DNA from: Sacculina carcini
Taxonomy: Eukaryota > Arthropoda > Thecostraca > Sacculinidae
Direction: 5' to 3'
Assembly: GCA_916048095.2 (NCBI GenBank)
Contig: OU696573.1
Span: 7,171,806 to 7,235,805, forward strand
Length of the DNA: 64,000 nucleotides
Both the position numbers and the translations under genes were made by a program. Position 1 is the first letter of the stretch. Each line of letters starts with the position of its first letter. The notes under the pieces were generated by a model, which saw only the letters and a list, made by a program, of their open reading frames with translations, was not told the origin of the DNA and searched no databases. Shown piece after piece: positions 42,116 to 53,300 of the stretch.

Positions 42116-44226
42116 ATGGTAGTACCTGGTGCCGTGCGCTGCGATCATAAGCGGTTATACTGCGATATCAACATTGCTGATCCGCTGTATCATCTGCCGA
42201 GAAGAAAACCAAGGCCATACTGCGGCGCCTTGTGTAATAGGCGCACTCGGGACTGCTTTGAGCGGACAGTTTCTCGTGAGATGGGCGACCTACAAGCGGA
42301 CTACACTGATATCAGGGCGGCGGTATCAGCGACAGCATCCGGTTCTCTGACCATGGTGCAGCCAAAACACATCAGAGTTTCAGTGTGGATGAACGACCTG
42401 GAGATTGCAGCGGCTCGCCGTAGAGTCGTGAAACTCAAAATAAGTCGGAAGCCCAGTGCGGAAGGTGAAGAGACGCTTGCTCAAGTCTACGTCCAGCGTC
42501 ACCAAGCAGCGGTTGACGATGCCATCAGCAGCATCACTTCGGCAGATCACGGCGGCAGGTCTTGTGCGGTGTGGCCAGTGATAAATCATCTGACTGGAAG
42601 CAGAGCCACAGGCCCTACCGACAACACGTATCCGCCTTCCTCCCGACGTCGACCTACTTTCACAGGATGATTTCAACCGACACTCAATCATTGCTGATGA
42701 AGTCATGGAATATGTCAACAAAGCCGCTGGTGGTAGAGCAACCGGTCCGGATGTGGTACCAGTTGAGGCATTGTGTGTCCCAGTAGTGGCTCACCAAGAG
42801 AAATATTTAATGAACGATGGGATTAGGGGCGGGGCAGCACCGAGTGAGTGGAAGTGCTCCCACATGTTGGCAACCCCGAAGAAACCCGGCACCACACGGA
42901 AAGAGGAACATCGGGGCATTTCGTTGATGTCATGCACAGCCAAACTTTTCAACAAGATACTCTTCGCTCGGCAGCAGACTGTCCTCGACAAGTATCTCCG
43001 CTGTTAGCAGAACGGGTTTCGCCCGGCACATGGCACAACGGCGCAGATCCTAGCACTGAGTATAGTGATTAAGGACACCCACGTACACCAGGCAGATCTC
43101 GTGTGCGTGTTCGTCGACTTCAGGAAGGCCTTCGACTCAGTTTCACTTAGCACTCTGCCGTGCGTTCTGCGTACCTACAACGTCACACAGAAGTTGATTT
43201 CCGCCGTCATGGCGATGTATCACGGGACGACGGCCGCAGTCATCAAACCGGACCGTTTGTCGGACGAGTTCACTACCACGTCTGGTGTCCTTCAGATGAA
43301 CCTTTCCTGCACCGTTCACGTGTCCTTGCACTGTTCCTATACGTGTTGGTCATGGATTGGGTGCTGCGCACGGCGATACACCACGAGAAATACGACTACC
43401 GGCTATGCAGTTGAAGGAAACGGCGATACCCGGAAAAGCGGATGAACGTACTGACTTACGCTGAACACCTGGCGCTTCTACCGCGGATGGAGTCCAACTC
43501 ATGTTAAATTGCCGCGTAGACGCAGCTGCCGTTGTTGGTCTTGTGGTCAACACGACCAAACTGAGGTGCTAACGGTACTCGCCAATATCTCTGTGACCAT
43601 CATCTGCCGTGACACGTTTGATCGAGATATTTTGCTCCCAAGGTGTGAAGATTTCATCTATCCCGGAGGGTCTGTGCCCAAAGTTCGAGCAAGGCGGTTT
43701 CAGTGGACGACGCGGCAAGGCGTGAACAGCTTACCGCTCAATTATGAATGTTATAAAATCAGAGGCATTGCCATGAATATACGACTGAAACCATGAATTA
43801 CGACTGTTTTCGGCGGTGATCGAGACAGTGTTATTTTATAACGCTGAGACCTGGACACTGACTCAGACGCTTGAGTGTGAGATTGACGCTGCACACTCTG
43901 TCTCTCTGCGTGCTAACCTTGGCGTTAAATGGTACGACCGCGTGAGCAATGACACGTTTTACCATCTTGAGAAACTTCAGCGGTCATCTAAAAAGGAGAC
44001 GTCTGAGCTTAGCGGGGCCCGTCATCCGAGCCGAACATCCATGTCATGAGCCAATGAAAAACGTCCAGCTGTAGACTCACGACGGTCCTCGTCGACGCGT
44101 ACAGGCCAAGTGCCAGGATGCCGGGGTTGCTGATCAACTTGGCGGCACCAAATTCATCAGCGCATAGGCGTTGAAGCGTGCGTTTTGACGGTCGCACAAG
44201 GACCGTAATTGGTTGTTGTTGTTTGT

Positions 44227-44299
<73 letters not shown>

Positions 44300-44326
44300 G
44301 CCTAAGGCCTAGGGCGATCTCCAGGC

Positions 44327-44330
<4 letters not shown>
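42116..44330 (+). pseudogene. LINE family B, RT-containing copy
   Basis: RT pieces: 42410-42560 pre-RT; 42705-43007 with AGGRATGPDVVPVEALC, CSHMLATPKKPGTTRKEEHR, GISLMSCTAKLFNKILFARQ; one in-frame stop at 43005; then 43065 onward with CVFVDFRKAFDSVSL, VLRTYNVTQKLI and TTSGVLQ, and after a frameshift LALFLYVLVMDWVLRTA. The catalytic YxDD box is destroyed. The post-RT part follows at 43690-44050 (VIETVLFYNAETWTLTQTL). Motif wording (GVLQ..LAPFLY.LVMDWVLRTA) recalls R4/Dong-type elements, but that is tentative. It ends in a TTG-rich tail then (TA)n. Confidence 0.75.

Positions 44331-44382
<52 letters not shown>
44231..44382. repeat. Twin (TA)n tracts with a GAAGCCT...AGGCTTC hairpin
   Basis: (TA)n at 44231-44296 and 44329-44382 enclose GAAGCCTAAGGCCTAGGGCG followed by ATCTCCAGGCTTC, an inverted pair. 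The whole is a long potential cruciform. The left half is the expanded tail of LINE B and the right half the (TA)n end of a PLE. Confidence 0.9.
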
Positions 44383-44385
<3 letters not shown>

Positions 44386-44529
44386 ATTGGTGCAGCCTGG
44401 AAGAATATTATCATTCAGACAAACGAGATTAAACTGGATTGCCGCTTTGCAGTTTTCAATCTTCTTCTTTGTCGTCTCGATCGCTCGTGCGAGTTTTTGA
44501 TGATCGCTGTTGAGCTTGTGCAGTAATTC

Positions 44530-44578
44530 GCCGATGTGTAACGTTTCGGAGCAGCCGGTCTCCACCTCAGACAATGTG
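44530..44578 (-). ncRNA. Degenerate hammerhead-like core
   Basis: Minus strand reads CTGAGG-TGGAG...CTCC-GAAAC; the core has lost one base (the A of CTGANGA) relative to the copy at 9112, so it should be inactive. The open frame is retained as METGCSETLHIGEL with an altered start context. Confidence 0.5.
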
Positions 44579-44739
44579 GTCAACTAAATGCCGTTTGTTC
44601 GTTGTCGAGTGTGTGTTTATATAGGTCGTCAATTGTATGTGTTATTTTCACGTCTCGTGTATGCGCGCGGTGTGCGAAATTCGCACCTATGGTCGATGAC
44701 GCCTATGGCTCACGCTACTGCGCGCCGCCGTTTGTGGCA

Positions 44740-44970
44740 CCTCGCGCATGGGCGCGTCCAGCTCACTGCTTGATGGGGTCTTTGGGTGGGGAGAACACCA
44801 TTTTCCTCCAATTGCACGTTGATTTTTGGGCGCATTGTTGTTATGTAAATTGCTTCCAAAAGTTTCAAGCGCCTGTTGTCAGTTTCGTGCGCCAATATAT
44901 CTGTTCTTGCCACTATTTCTTCTCGACTAATCTTTGTGTTATGCGCCGATGCATTGTGGTTTTTGATAGC
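44740..44970 (-). pseudogene. PLE GIY-YIG endonuclease, C-terminal fragment
   Basis: Encodes GAIKNHNASAHNTKISREEI, then DNRRLKLLEAIYITTMRPKI with the catalytic Glu and the C-terminal signature VQLEENGVLPTQRPH. The N-terminal half of the domain is missing. Nearest relative in the window is 8521-8964. Confidence 0.85.
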
Positions 44971-45157
44971 ACCGGTATTTGCATACAAACACAAACACAG
45001 TTCAGACAGTGACACACAACTTCAAGAACCAATCATCAACGAGCTAGTCAAGTGCTTGCCGCCGCGGGGCACGAACACCTAACAGTATGACACACACACA
45101 CACACATACAAACACACACTTATAGACACAGTAAACTACACAAAGCGCAAACGCGAA

Positions 45158-45158
<1 letters not shown>

Positions 45159-45211
<53 letters not shown>
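45159..45211. repeat. (CA)n microsatellite
   Basis: About 26 CA units immediately upstream of a 5'-truncated LINE. Confidence 0.97.
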
Positions 45212-45213
<2 letters not shown>

Positions 45214-45215
45214 AC

Positions 45216-47483
45216 ATGCAGCGTTCAGCATCAATAATTGACCATATATGGACCAACCAGTGGGAGAACAACTCACGCAACCTCATTATATTGAGTGATA
45301 TATCAGATCATTTTATAGTGCTGTCGTATTTCCAAAAGAAAAGTCATATGGAGCGTCAATCCAAACAATTGTTGAAACGGGACTTTGGTCAAAAAAAATT
45401 ATTATCTTTTTCCAATGAGTTAAGTGATTTCAAGTGGGATCATGTATTGTCATCAGTTTGCCCTAATGAAGCATATGATTTGTTCTCCGACGCTTTCAGA
45501 GAAATGTTTGAATGTCATTTTCCTTTGAAGTACTTCAAACCAAAGAAAGCATCAAGCTATTTAACCACAGGATTAATAAACTGTATCAAAGAGAAGCACA
45601 GACTAAGCAGACTAGCGTATAAGTGGCCGCTCACCTATAAAGAGAGATTTAAAAGATATAGAAATATACTGACTGGAGCGTTGAGAACTGCCAAAAATGA
45701 ATTTTTCAGAAACCAGCTGAAAGTTAAACAGGGCAACCCAAAAGAAACGTGGAAAGTGTTAAATACTATTCTGGGTAATAATGAAAGTGCTATGAATAGA
45801 AATATAAAATTGTACCAGGTAGAAGAGAAGGAAACAGCTGAAACCTTCAACAAGCACTTCACTGGCTTGATAGACAAAACAAATGAAAACACTAATATAT
45901 CGGGACCGAGCTTCACCACCTATCTCAAACAACCGACATTGTCCTCCATGTATTTGTATCCTTGCGCGGAATCAGAAGTACTATCATATATTAATTCATT
46001 AAAATCTAACTCTGCTGGTCATGATGAAATTCCTGCATCTATTTTGAAGCGGATTGCTATTCACATAGCCACTCCTCTAAGTCACATAATAAATTTGACT
46101 TTGTACAAGGGTGTCTTCCCGGATAAGTTGAAGATTGCTAAATCTCTACCTTTACATAAATCGGGTGTGAAATCTGATGTAAATAATTATAGATTAATAT
46201 CGATTCTACCAGTTTTCAGCAAAATTTTCGAAAAAACAATCGCAAAAAGATTGACTGATTATTTAGAAAAAAAAGGCTTATTAACTAAATCTCAATTTGG
46301 GTTCAGGAAAAACCGCTCCACTGAAACAGCCCTTCTTCATTTTGTATCTGAAATTAACAATAAAATGGACAATAAAATGCATGTGGCTGCCGCATTTCTG
46401 GATATATCAAAGGCGTTCGACTCATTAAATCACAATATACTGTCGAAAAAGCTACAAAATATTGGAGTGAGAGGTAATGCTCTCAAATTGCTGAATAGTT
46501 ACTTATCTAACCGATTTCAATATGTAACATGCAATAATGAAAGTTCTAGTCAAAAAATTATCAGACATGGTGTCCCGCAGGGCTCCATATTAGGGCCCAT
46601 TTTGTTCTTGATCTACATCGATGACATTGTTAATTGTGCTGATGCACACTTCACAATTTATGCAGACGACACAAGTATTGTAATCTCGGACAGAAATATA
46701 CACAATCTGCATGCTAAACTTTCTTCAGTGTTAGACAAAATCTACAATTGGATAAAAGCTAACAAGCTGAAACTAAACGTAAAAAAGACACAGTTAATGT
46801 TATTCCAAAATCGATCGTTGTCACATTGTATAGGTGCAGTAAAGGTGGATGGTGAAATTATTCAGAGAGTACATGCAACCAAATTTTTGGGTGTAACAGT
46901 AGATGATAATTTAAATTGGAAAGATCACATTGGCTCGCTCTCTACAACATTATCGAAAATAGCTGGAATCATCTACCGTACGAGATACAGTTTAACACAG
47001 GATGCGCTTTTGTCATTATACTATTGCTTATTCTATTCCAAATTAATCTATTGTATTTCAATTTGGGGATGTACATGACCTTCATTTACAGAAAAATTGA
47101 GTGTTGTACAAAAGCGCATGCTACGGATAATGTCGTTCATGAGAAGAGCAGAAACTACCAAAAAAGTATTTAGTGAACTTAAAGTACTCAAAATGAAGTA
47201 TGTACACAAATTTTTCCTATTACTAAGGGTGTTCAGATCAATGAAGTGTAACGAAAGTATATTTCACGTACAGAGGCATCAACAATCCACGAGAAGGAAC
47301 AACCTTGACTTAAAAATTCCGAGCTACAGAACATCACTGTATAAAAACTCTATTATATATCGTGGACCAGAAGTTTGGAACTCCTTACCCAACTGGATAA
47401 AATCCCAATGCTACTTCATGTCAGTTGACACATTCAAACGATATATTAAAAAACACCTCTATACTTTGCAGAGCGGAGAGTGA
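45216..47483 (+). pseudogene. LINE C ORF2: endonuclease end, RT and C-terminal domain
   Basis: One reading frame with a single TGA at 47076-47078. The N-terminus is the endonuclease end (SIIDHIWTNQW, LSDISDHFIVL). RT blocks follow: LKSNSAGHDEIPASILKR, ISILPVFSKIFEKTIAKRL, SQFGFRKNRSTETALLHF, AAFLDISKAFDSLNHNIL, RHGVPQGSILGPILFLIYID, FTIYADDTSIVIS (catalytic YADD), LKLNVKKTQLMLF and ATKFLGVTVDDNL. After the stop the C-terminal domain continues (VVQKRMLRIMSF, YRTSLYKNSIIYRGPEVWNS). This protein would copy LINE RNA at a nicked target. With one stop and no frameshift it is the best preserved LINE here. The motif set suggests the CR1/Daphne group. Confidence 0.93.
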
Positions 47484-48184
47484 CAAATCTGGGTATAGCA
47501 AGTTAATTGGAACATTGGGTATGTTGTTGGGTATTGAGTTATTGGGTATTGTCTTGAGTCATACGAGTTGCGTCTTCCTTTCCGCCTTGATATTGTCTTA
47601 TAATAATATAATTTGTCCTGCACGTGAGATTAAGTGCTTGTTGTGTGTGTTATTGTTGTTGTGTATGTTATTGTTGCACGCGTATTTGCGTATGTGTACG
47701 TACGAAGGTGATTGTATGTATGTAAGTGCATGCTGCTGGGGGTATTTGGTGTGAAAATATATATGTGTGGCTTTCGTGTGAGGAAATATAAATTTTAATG
47801 TGCTAGCAAATATGCGATAAACGTCTGGAATTTTGTCACTTTCCCCATTTTGTCTCTTTTTTCACTTTGATTAAATGTATATGAAAGTTGTGAATATATG
47901 GCTACATAAGCGAGTTTATTATGGTATGAATGGTTATATAGGTGATGATATATGCGGATAATTTTTTGTGTGTCTAAATGTGTCCGTTTATTTTATCTGT
48001 TTATGTTAACTGTTAACGTTTGACAATATTTCGCTGTATCACGTTCAATTATTTATCAATGCCTGTCTAAAAGTCCGCTTGACAGGCACTAGCCTAATGT
48101 TTTGAGTTGAATTTTGCAATGTTATTGTTTGATGGAATTGGCAATAAACTCAATAAACAAAAAAAAACAAACAAACAAACAAAC
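47484..48184 (+). other. 3' UTR and tail of LINE C
   Basis: Non-coding, GT- and T-rich, with two AATAAA-like words (48142 and 48151 region) then an A-rich (AAAC)n tail. Confidence 0.7.
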
Positions 48185-48262
48185 ATGCAGTAAACCATAG
48201 AGAATCACAAAACAACTGATTTGGGCTATCAATGTCATTAGGGGGGTTTTTATACGGATTTT

Positions 48263-48700
48263 TTATATAAATAACGCTCTTCCTACGAGCAAATTTTTAA
48301 AGCGTTTTATTGCATCAGTGAATTTACCAGCATGACATTCAGATGAAGGTTGGCAAAAAAATATCTTAGATTGATTCAAGTTCAATAACAATTTGAAATT
48401 GTCTACGAATAACATGTGTGTGTTTTCGTGTTGAGGCACGTTTGTTTGGCTGTTCAGCACAGAAGTGGTACGACGCACGTCCTGGTGCCGGCTGCATCGC
48501 CTGTTTTGGGCGTTTTGTTTTGAGTCGTTGTTATTTTGCACTCTGCAACAAACGCTGCAGGGCAGCGGCTCATGCAGACCATGTTTGTGCAGTGTGCTGT
48601 CCACGTGCTGGCGGATTAAGCACACAGGGGGCACAGACAAACAGAGGAACTTCGAAGACAGCTTCCCTAAATCATCTTGATTGATTTGACTTTCAAGCAT
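48263..48700 (-). CDS. Uncharacterised Cys/His-containing frame, 145 aa
   Basis: An open minus-strand frame with a Cys/His-rich middle (CLSVPPVCLIRQHVDSTLHK, PLPCSVCCRVQ, NRRCSRHQDV) and a basic C-terminus. The Cys spacing loosely recalls the C-terminal zinc domains of piggyBac-type transposases, but no other part of such a protein and no TTAA-bounded ends were found. It may be a decayed transposon fragment. Low confidence that it is a functional gene. Confidence 0.25.
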   Translation of the reverse strand: MLESQINQDDLGKLSSKFLCLSVPPVCLIRQHVDSTLHKHGLHEPLPCSVCCRVQNNNDSKQNAQNRRCSRHQDVRRTTSVLNSQTNVPQHENTHMLFVDNFKLLLNLNQSKIFFCQPSSECHAGKFTDAIKRFKNLLVGRALFI

Positions 48701-49239
48701 TGCCCTTCTGTTCTCATTTGCAAATAGTGCTTTGCTAGCATTCGTGCATGGGCCGTTTACTTTTCCAAGTCTAAAGGATTGCTGATGACTTAGACAGGAA
48801 TTTTACGCTTGCCGTTTTCGACATACTGACATACTCTGCTCGAGGCAAAAACGTCATCTCAATCATGTCCAAATGGATTATACTGTCGTGACAGTCAGCC
48901 GTTTCTCAATAAACACTAATAATGTGAAACAGCACAGATTACGTTTTCCAGTTGACATTCAATAATCGTTCAATGCATGTAATGGTGTGCACGCTGAAAT
49001 ATCATCAAGTGGTTTGTCATTGATCTCAGTGATCGTACAAGTTTGGGTCTAATCAGTGTATGTTTCCAATAGCCAATTGAAATGTTTGTGGTTGAAAATT
49101 GTGTTTGGGACCAAAGTACCAATACTTGATTAAAAATTAACCATGCAATATTTTGAGTATACAATTCCGTCAAGTGTTTGGATACAGATGCAGCCAATGG
49201 AGTTCTTCATCATGATCAGAAGCACAACAAAGAAAAAGT
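48701..49239. other. Unassigned DNA
   Basis: No gene, terminal repeat or repeat family recognised. Confidence 0.4.
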
Positions 49240-49870
49240 CAGGATGAAAAAAATATTCACGTTTTTCAGTGCTAATTTTGCCTTTTTGACTTTGTCGTTT
49301 TGACTTCAGACCGACGTAACTTTTTTGAATACCTTCTGCAAAATAAAAATTCATACCGTACTGTAGAAAACAAAAATTTCAGCATGATGGTATATTTTAT
49401 TTAGATGTGTCATAGTAAGTTGTTGAGAAAAAGATAAAAAAGTAAAGAAAATCGGACGCCCGAAGATAAAATGAAATTATGAATATATTGATATTTTGTC
49501 AATTTTACATAATTTATATTTTTTTAATTATAGCTTATTGTGTTGAACAGACAATTCTATACACAGTGGTATAATTCGTATAGTTGTACTGTTCCTGGTA
49601 TGAGGAGTAGATGGTAGAATATTGACCAAAATTTTCGCATTTTTCAGGCTTCATTTTGTCTTTTCACCGCTATAAATTTTTTTGGTTTTATTTTTAAAAT
49701 TTTAAATTCAACCTATCGTATAGACAAGAAACTTTCCAACGTAATGGAATAAATTTTCAGCGGGTACACCAAGTGGTTACCGAGAAGCAGCTTGCAGAAA
49801 ATGGACCAAGGAGGTTGGGGCAGACAAACAGACAGACAGACAGACAGAGGATATCTTTTATATATATAGA
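49240..49870 (-). repeat. Repeat A, copy 4 (terminal part)
   Basis: Matches 13090-13880: TTTTTCAGTGCTAATTTTGCC, the CGTAACTTTTTTGAATAC module, ACTGTAGAAAACAAAAATTTC, then AGAAAATGGACCAAGGAGG, CAGACAGACAGACAGACAGAGG and ATCTTTTATATATA. The GC-rich motif array is not attached, so this copy is truncated. Confidence 0.85.
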
Positions 49871-49975
49871 TAGATATATATATGTTCACACGCCTTCCAG
49901 ATACATGTTTACCGAGTTTATATTAATACATGAACATATGCTGCATTGTACACCTTTACAACTGATAATTTTCTT

Positions 49976-50117
49976 TGTGCGTGTGAAACAATTGCTCTAA
50001 AAATTCAAAATTGTCCTAAAACTAAATAGTTGCTCTTAAAAATGAAAAAAATGCAAAAGTTGCGCTAAAACAGATTCTATGACAAAAAAGTTGAATTTGC
50101 ATCAAAAGGTTACCCTA
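49976..50117. mobile_element. Remnant of the 22.5-kb hAT-like MITE family
   Basis: Contains ATTGCTCTAAAAATTCAAAA, AGTTGCGCTAAAACAG and the right end TTTGCATCAAAAGGTTACCCTA, matching the end of 22502-23449. The left end is missing. Confidence 0.65.
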
Positions 50118-50397
50118 CTGATAACACAAACATGGTCTGAAAATAAAAACACAACACAACACGGTAATAACAACAAACATACCCCGGAATTCATATGAAT
50201 TATTACCAGGGAAAACACACAATTAATATATATGTAGTTAGCCATTATACAACGAGAAATATATGTGGTGAGATCGTGTGCAGTGAGAGAGTGAGTGTGT
50301 GTGAGAGATTTTGTCTGAGTGCGTCAACGTGATAGTATGTCTATGTGTGATCGTGTATGGTTGAATTGTTTATTGCGCGCGAGTGTGTATAGTTGTG
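50118..50397. other. Unassigned DNA
   Basis: No gene or element seen. Confidence 0.35.
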
Positions 50398-50399
50398 TC

Positions 50400-50446
<47 letters not shown>
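50398..50446. repeat. (GT)n microsatellite
   Basis: About 22 GT units, directly next to the TTGAAC-type tail of the minus-strand LINE. Confidence 0.97.
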
Positions 50447-50447
<1 letters not shown>

Positions 50448-50919
50448 CAAGTTCAAGTTCAAATTGTATTTTTTCCACAAACAAAGAGCAAATAGCATAA
50501 CAACAATTAATAAGGAAAGTGGATATAGAGTCTGCTGAGACATTGTCTCTTTTGCAGACTTATGTAATAATGATAATTTTGTTCCAACATGAAACATTGA
50601 CAAGTTATTAAATAATCATTATATGATGAAGTGATTGAACATCGTTATATATATGAGTGATTAAATAATGATATATATAATAATGTGTGATGTATGATAT
50701 GCTATATTATATAGATTTAATGACACAACAATAATACCAGAAACACAATTCATAATACTCTCACACACATATTGAATGCGACACATAATTGACAATGAAA
50801 ATAATGACGATGACAAAAACTGACCATGACAAAAATTCAACACTGCACACGCGTCGAGAATATATTAAAATCACGTTTTTGGCATGCCAGCACGATATCA
50901 TGCAGAAGTACATCATACG

Positions 50920-52018
50920 TCAGTGATCCAAATCGAGCAAGTACATTTTTATTTTGTACTTGAAGGAGCTAACTGTCATTGAGGAGGCCTGTGTTTTCAA
51001 TGAATCGGGAAGAGCATTCCATGTTTCAGGTCCTAAATATAAGACAGAATTTCGGAATAATTGAGTCCTATACTTCGGTACATGTAAATTCATTATATTT
51101 CTTCGTGTCAGTTGGGAGTGATGCAGAACATGGAAGATTCCATTTTCATGTTTTATCGATCTGAATGTATCCAGCAAAAGAAAATATCTGTGAATGTGTC
51201 TTAACTTCAAGAGTTTCGCTTTTCTAAATATATCATCTGCTGAGTCATATTTATTTTTGAAAGACATTATTTTTAGAACGTTTTTGTTGAACGAATATTT
51301 TGTCCAAAAAAGAAGGCCAAGTGCACCCCCCAGACAGATAGACAATATATAAGTTTTGAATACCATAGAGCAGTGGTTCCCAACCTGGGGGTAAATTACC
51401 CCCTGGGGGTAATTTAGCAATTGTTCGGGGGTAATGTAGAGGTGACAGGAAAATGTTAAGAATTCTTAAATTCAAGAAAACATTGCGGTGCCTTGTATTG
51501 GGATTAATGTTAACTTAGCATATTATGTTTATTGTTTGCGTTGTGTGGATATTGTATTGCTCATATGGCGTGTTATATATAGTTGTGTGTGCACGCGTGC
51601 GTGTGTGTGTGAATGCTTACAGTAACATATACAGTAACAAAGGGGTAACATGCTTAATATGGGATGCTAAATTGGGTAACAAGCTGAAAAAGGTTGGGAA
51701 CCACTGCCATAGAGTGTAGTATATCGTCCGCATTGCTTCTGTACTTAGCTTATTTCGAATCCTATACATAATGCGGGCAATGATGTATATATTCGTGCAT
51801 AGATTGTCGATATGATCATTCCAGTTGAAATAGTAATCCATTAACACCCCAAAAAATTTCGTTGTTTTTACTCGATGCACCACTTCTCCATTTAACTCCT
51901 CCATCGCCATTTATGTATCCAGGTGATGTGTAAGTGATCTGTTCTGAAATATAATTATATTGGTTTTAGATGTATTTATTTTCAGCTTATTTGCATTCAT
52001 CCAAGAGGTCACGAGAAC
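50920..52018 (-). pseudogene. LINE D ORF2, RT end and C-terminal domain
   Basis: Upstream piece: SWMNANKLKINTSKTNIII, FQNRSLTHHLDT, a stop, then VVHRVKTTKFFGVLMDYYFN, NWNDHIDNLC and IARIMYRIRNKLSTEAMR. After the MITE the frame continues with the transmembrane-like linker and ADDIFRKAKLLKLRHIHRYF, LTRRNIMNLHVPKYRTQLFR and LYLGPETWNALPDSLKTQ. The last block aligns with the C-terminal domain of LINE C (YRTSLYKNSIIYRGPEVWNS). Interrupted by one stop and one insertion. Confidence 0.88.
51371..51706. mobile_element. hAT MITE, 336 bp, inside LINE D
   Basis: Both ends read inward start CAGTGGTTCCCAACCT. The 8-bp duplication CCATAGAG flanks it exactly (51363-51370 and 51707-51714) and fits nnnTAnnn. 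The interior is non-coding. Its removal rejoins the LINE D reading frame. Confidence 0.95.
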
Positions 52019-52154
52019 TAGTGTTTGTGTCAGTCTAGAGTGAAGACATTGTAAATTCAGTCTTGCCCTTGTGTTCGCCGTGTGTGGATGTGTTTTCGTT
52101 CACTCATTCGTGTTATCTGTGTGCCGATCTCGGCGTCTTTCTGCCCACTTTGCT

Positions 52155-53270
52155 ATGTCTACTCCACCCTCTGCAGCCAGCGAGTGTGCGTGTAGGTGTG
52201 GTGAGCCGGTGGGGGTTGCGTCTGTCATCAAGTGCGAGGGATGCGCCGTCATGTTTCACGTGTCGTGCGCCGCGCTGACCAACCCTGCGTATAGAGTTAT
52301 ACGTAGGTACAAGCTCTACTGGCTGTGCGAAGAGTGCAAATACGATTATCGCGCGTCCCGTCGCCCCTCACTCACCGTGGAGAGAGTGTCTGCGGTGATC
52401 GACAGCCGACTGGAGACATTCCGCGCCTCTCTCCTTCGTGGAGCCAGGCCCGCCGACACCTGTACGCCCTCAAACTCTGTCTCAGAGCGTGACCAGCCCA
52501 TGAGTCATGTGTACGCTCTAGTGCTAAAGAGCAAAGGAGCGGAGCCGGTGAAGGCAGAGCGCGTGCAGTCGGCCCTTCGCACTGTACCGGTGGCCAAGTC
52601 TCGCCCAACAAGATCTGGCGGTATGGTGCTGCACTGCTCCACTGAAGCCTCAGCTAACATGACAGCCAAGTCTCTGAACGAGCACTTGGCTGATGAACTT
52701 CATGTGGCTGTCACAGGCAATTCTGCCTCTCGTCTCCCGCGAATCACTGTGGCAAACATTCAACCAATGTCACCTGAGGAAGTCATCAGCTCTTTGCGGC
52801 TGAAAAACTCTAATCTCGCCAACATCCCAGCGTCACAGATGAAACTGTTGTTCCTGACGAAGCAAAAAGACGGCCGCACCAATGCCGTGCTCGTCGTGTC
52901 TCCGGAGGTGCGCCAACTGATTCGTGCCGCTGGCAACAGAGTGTTTGTCGGGTTGTGCAGCTGCCCGGTCTACGATCGGTACTGGGTGACTCGATGCTGG
53001 AAGTGCTCGGGTCTGGGCCAAAAATCTGATCGCTGCCCATCAGCTACAGCAATTTGCGGTCACTGCGCTGGTGCCCACCTGTCGTCAGTCTGCCCTGACA
53101 AGAGCAAGTCAAAGTGCTCAAACTGCTGCCGTCATGGTAAACCTTCGGACCACACTTCATTTTCATCCTCCTGTTCCTCGTTCATTACTGTGCAAAATTA
53201 TCTCCGCCAGTGCACTATTGTGTCTTCCTCACACTGTTCTGAATTGTCTCCTGTCACCGCTTCTTCCTAA
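52155..53270 (+). CDS. LINE E ORF1: PHD finger and zinc-knuckle protein, 371 aa
   Basis: Start chosen at the Met of MSTPPSAASECACRCGEPVG, right before the PHD finger; an upstream in-frame Met at 52071 only adds a hydrophobic, non-conserved stretch. The PHD finger (about residues 11-62) has CACRCG, CEGCAVMFHVSC and WLCEEC, the C4-H-C3 pattern. The C-terminal third has three Cys clusters, CWKCSGLGQKSDRC (His replaced by Gln), CGHCAGAHLSSVC and CSNCCRHGKPSDHTS, as in nucleic-acid-binding ORF1 proteins. The frame is intact, so it may still be a translatable RNA-binding protein. PHD-bearing ORF1 is known in CR1/L2-related LINEs. Confidence 0.88.
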   Translation: MSTPPSAASECACRCGEPVGVASVIKCEGCAVMFHVSCAALTNPAYRVIRRYKLYWLCEECKYDYRASRRPSLTVERVSAVIDSRLETFRASLLRGARPADTCTPSNSVSERDQPMSHVYALVLKSKGAEPVKAERVQSALRTVPVAKSRPTRSGGMVLHCSTEASANMTAKSLNEHLADELHVAVTGNSASRLPRITVANIQPMSPEEVISSLRLKNSNLANIPASQMKLLFLTKQKDGRTNAVLVVSPEVRQLIRAAGNRVFVGLCSCPVYDRYWVTRCWKCSGLGQKSDRCPSATAICGHCAGAHLSSVCPDKSKSKCSNCCRHGKPSDHTSFSSSCSSFITVQNYLRQCTIVSSSHCSELSPVTASS

Positions 53271-53300
53271 TAACCCAAGTCTGACTCTTCTCTTCCTGAA

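Larger units (their letters stand above)
44383..44980 (-). mobile_element. Penelope-like element fragment in canonical order
   Basis: Minus strand: C-terminal endonuclease (44970-44760), linker, hammerhead-like core (44578-44530), tail, (TA)n. This shows the normal order endonuclease, ribozyme, tail, TA and allows the inverted copies elsewhere to be interpreted. The family is the same as at 8521-9300. Confidence 0.8.
45212..48184 (+). mobile_element. LINE family C (CR1/Daphne-like), 5'-truncated
   Basis: Starts abruptly after a (CA)n tract inside the endonuclease and runs to a 3' tail CAATAAACTCAATAAAC followed by A-rich and (AAAC)n sequence at 48150-48184. 3' UTR about 700 bp. A second member of the same family lies on the minus strand at 50.4-57.1 kb. 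Confidence 0.88.
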
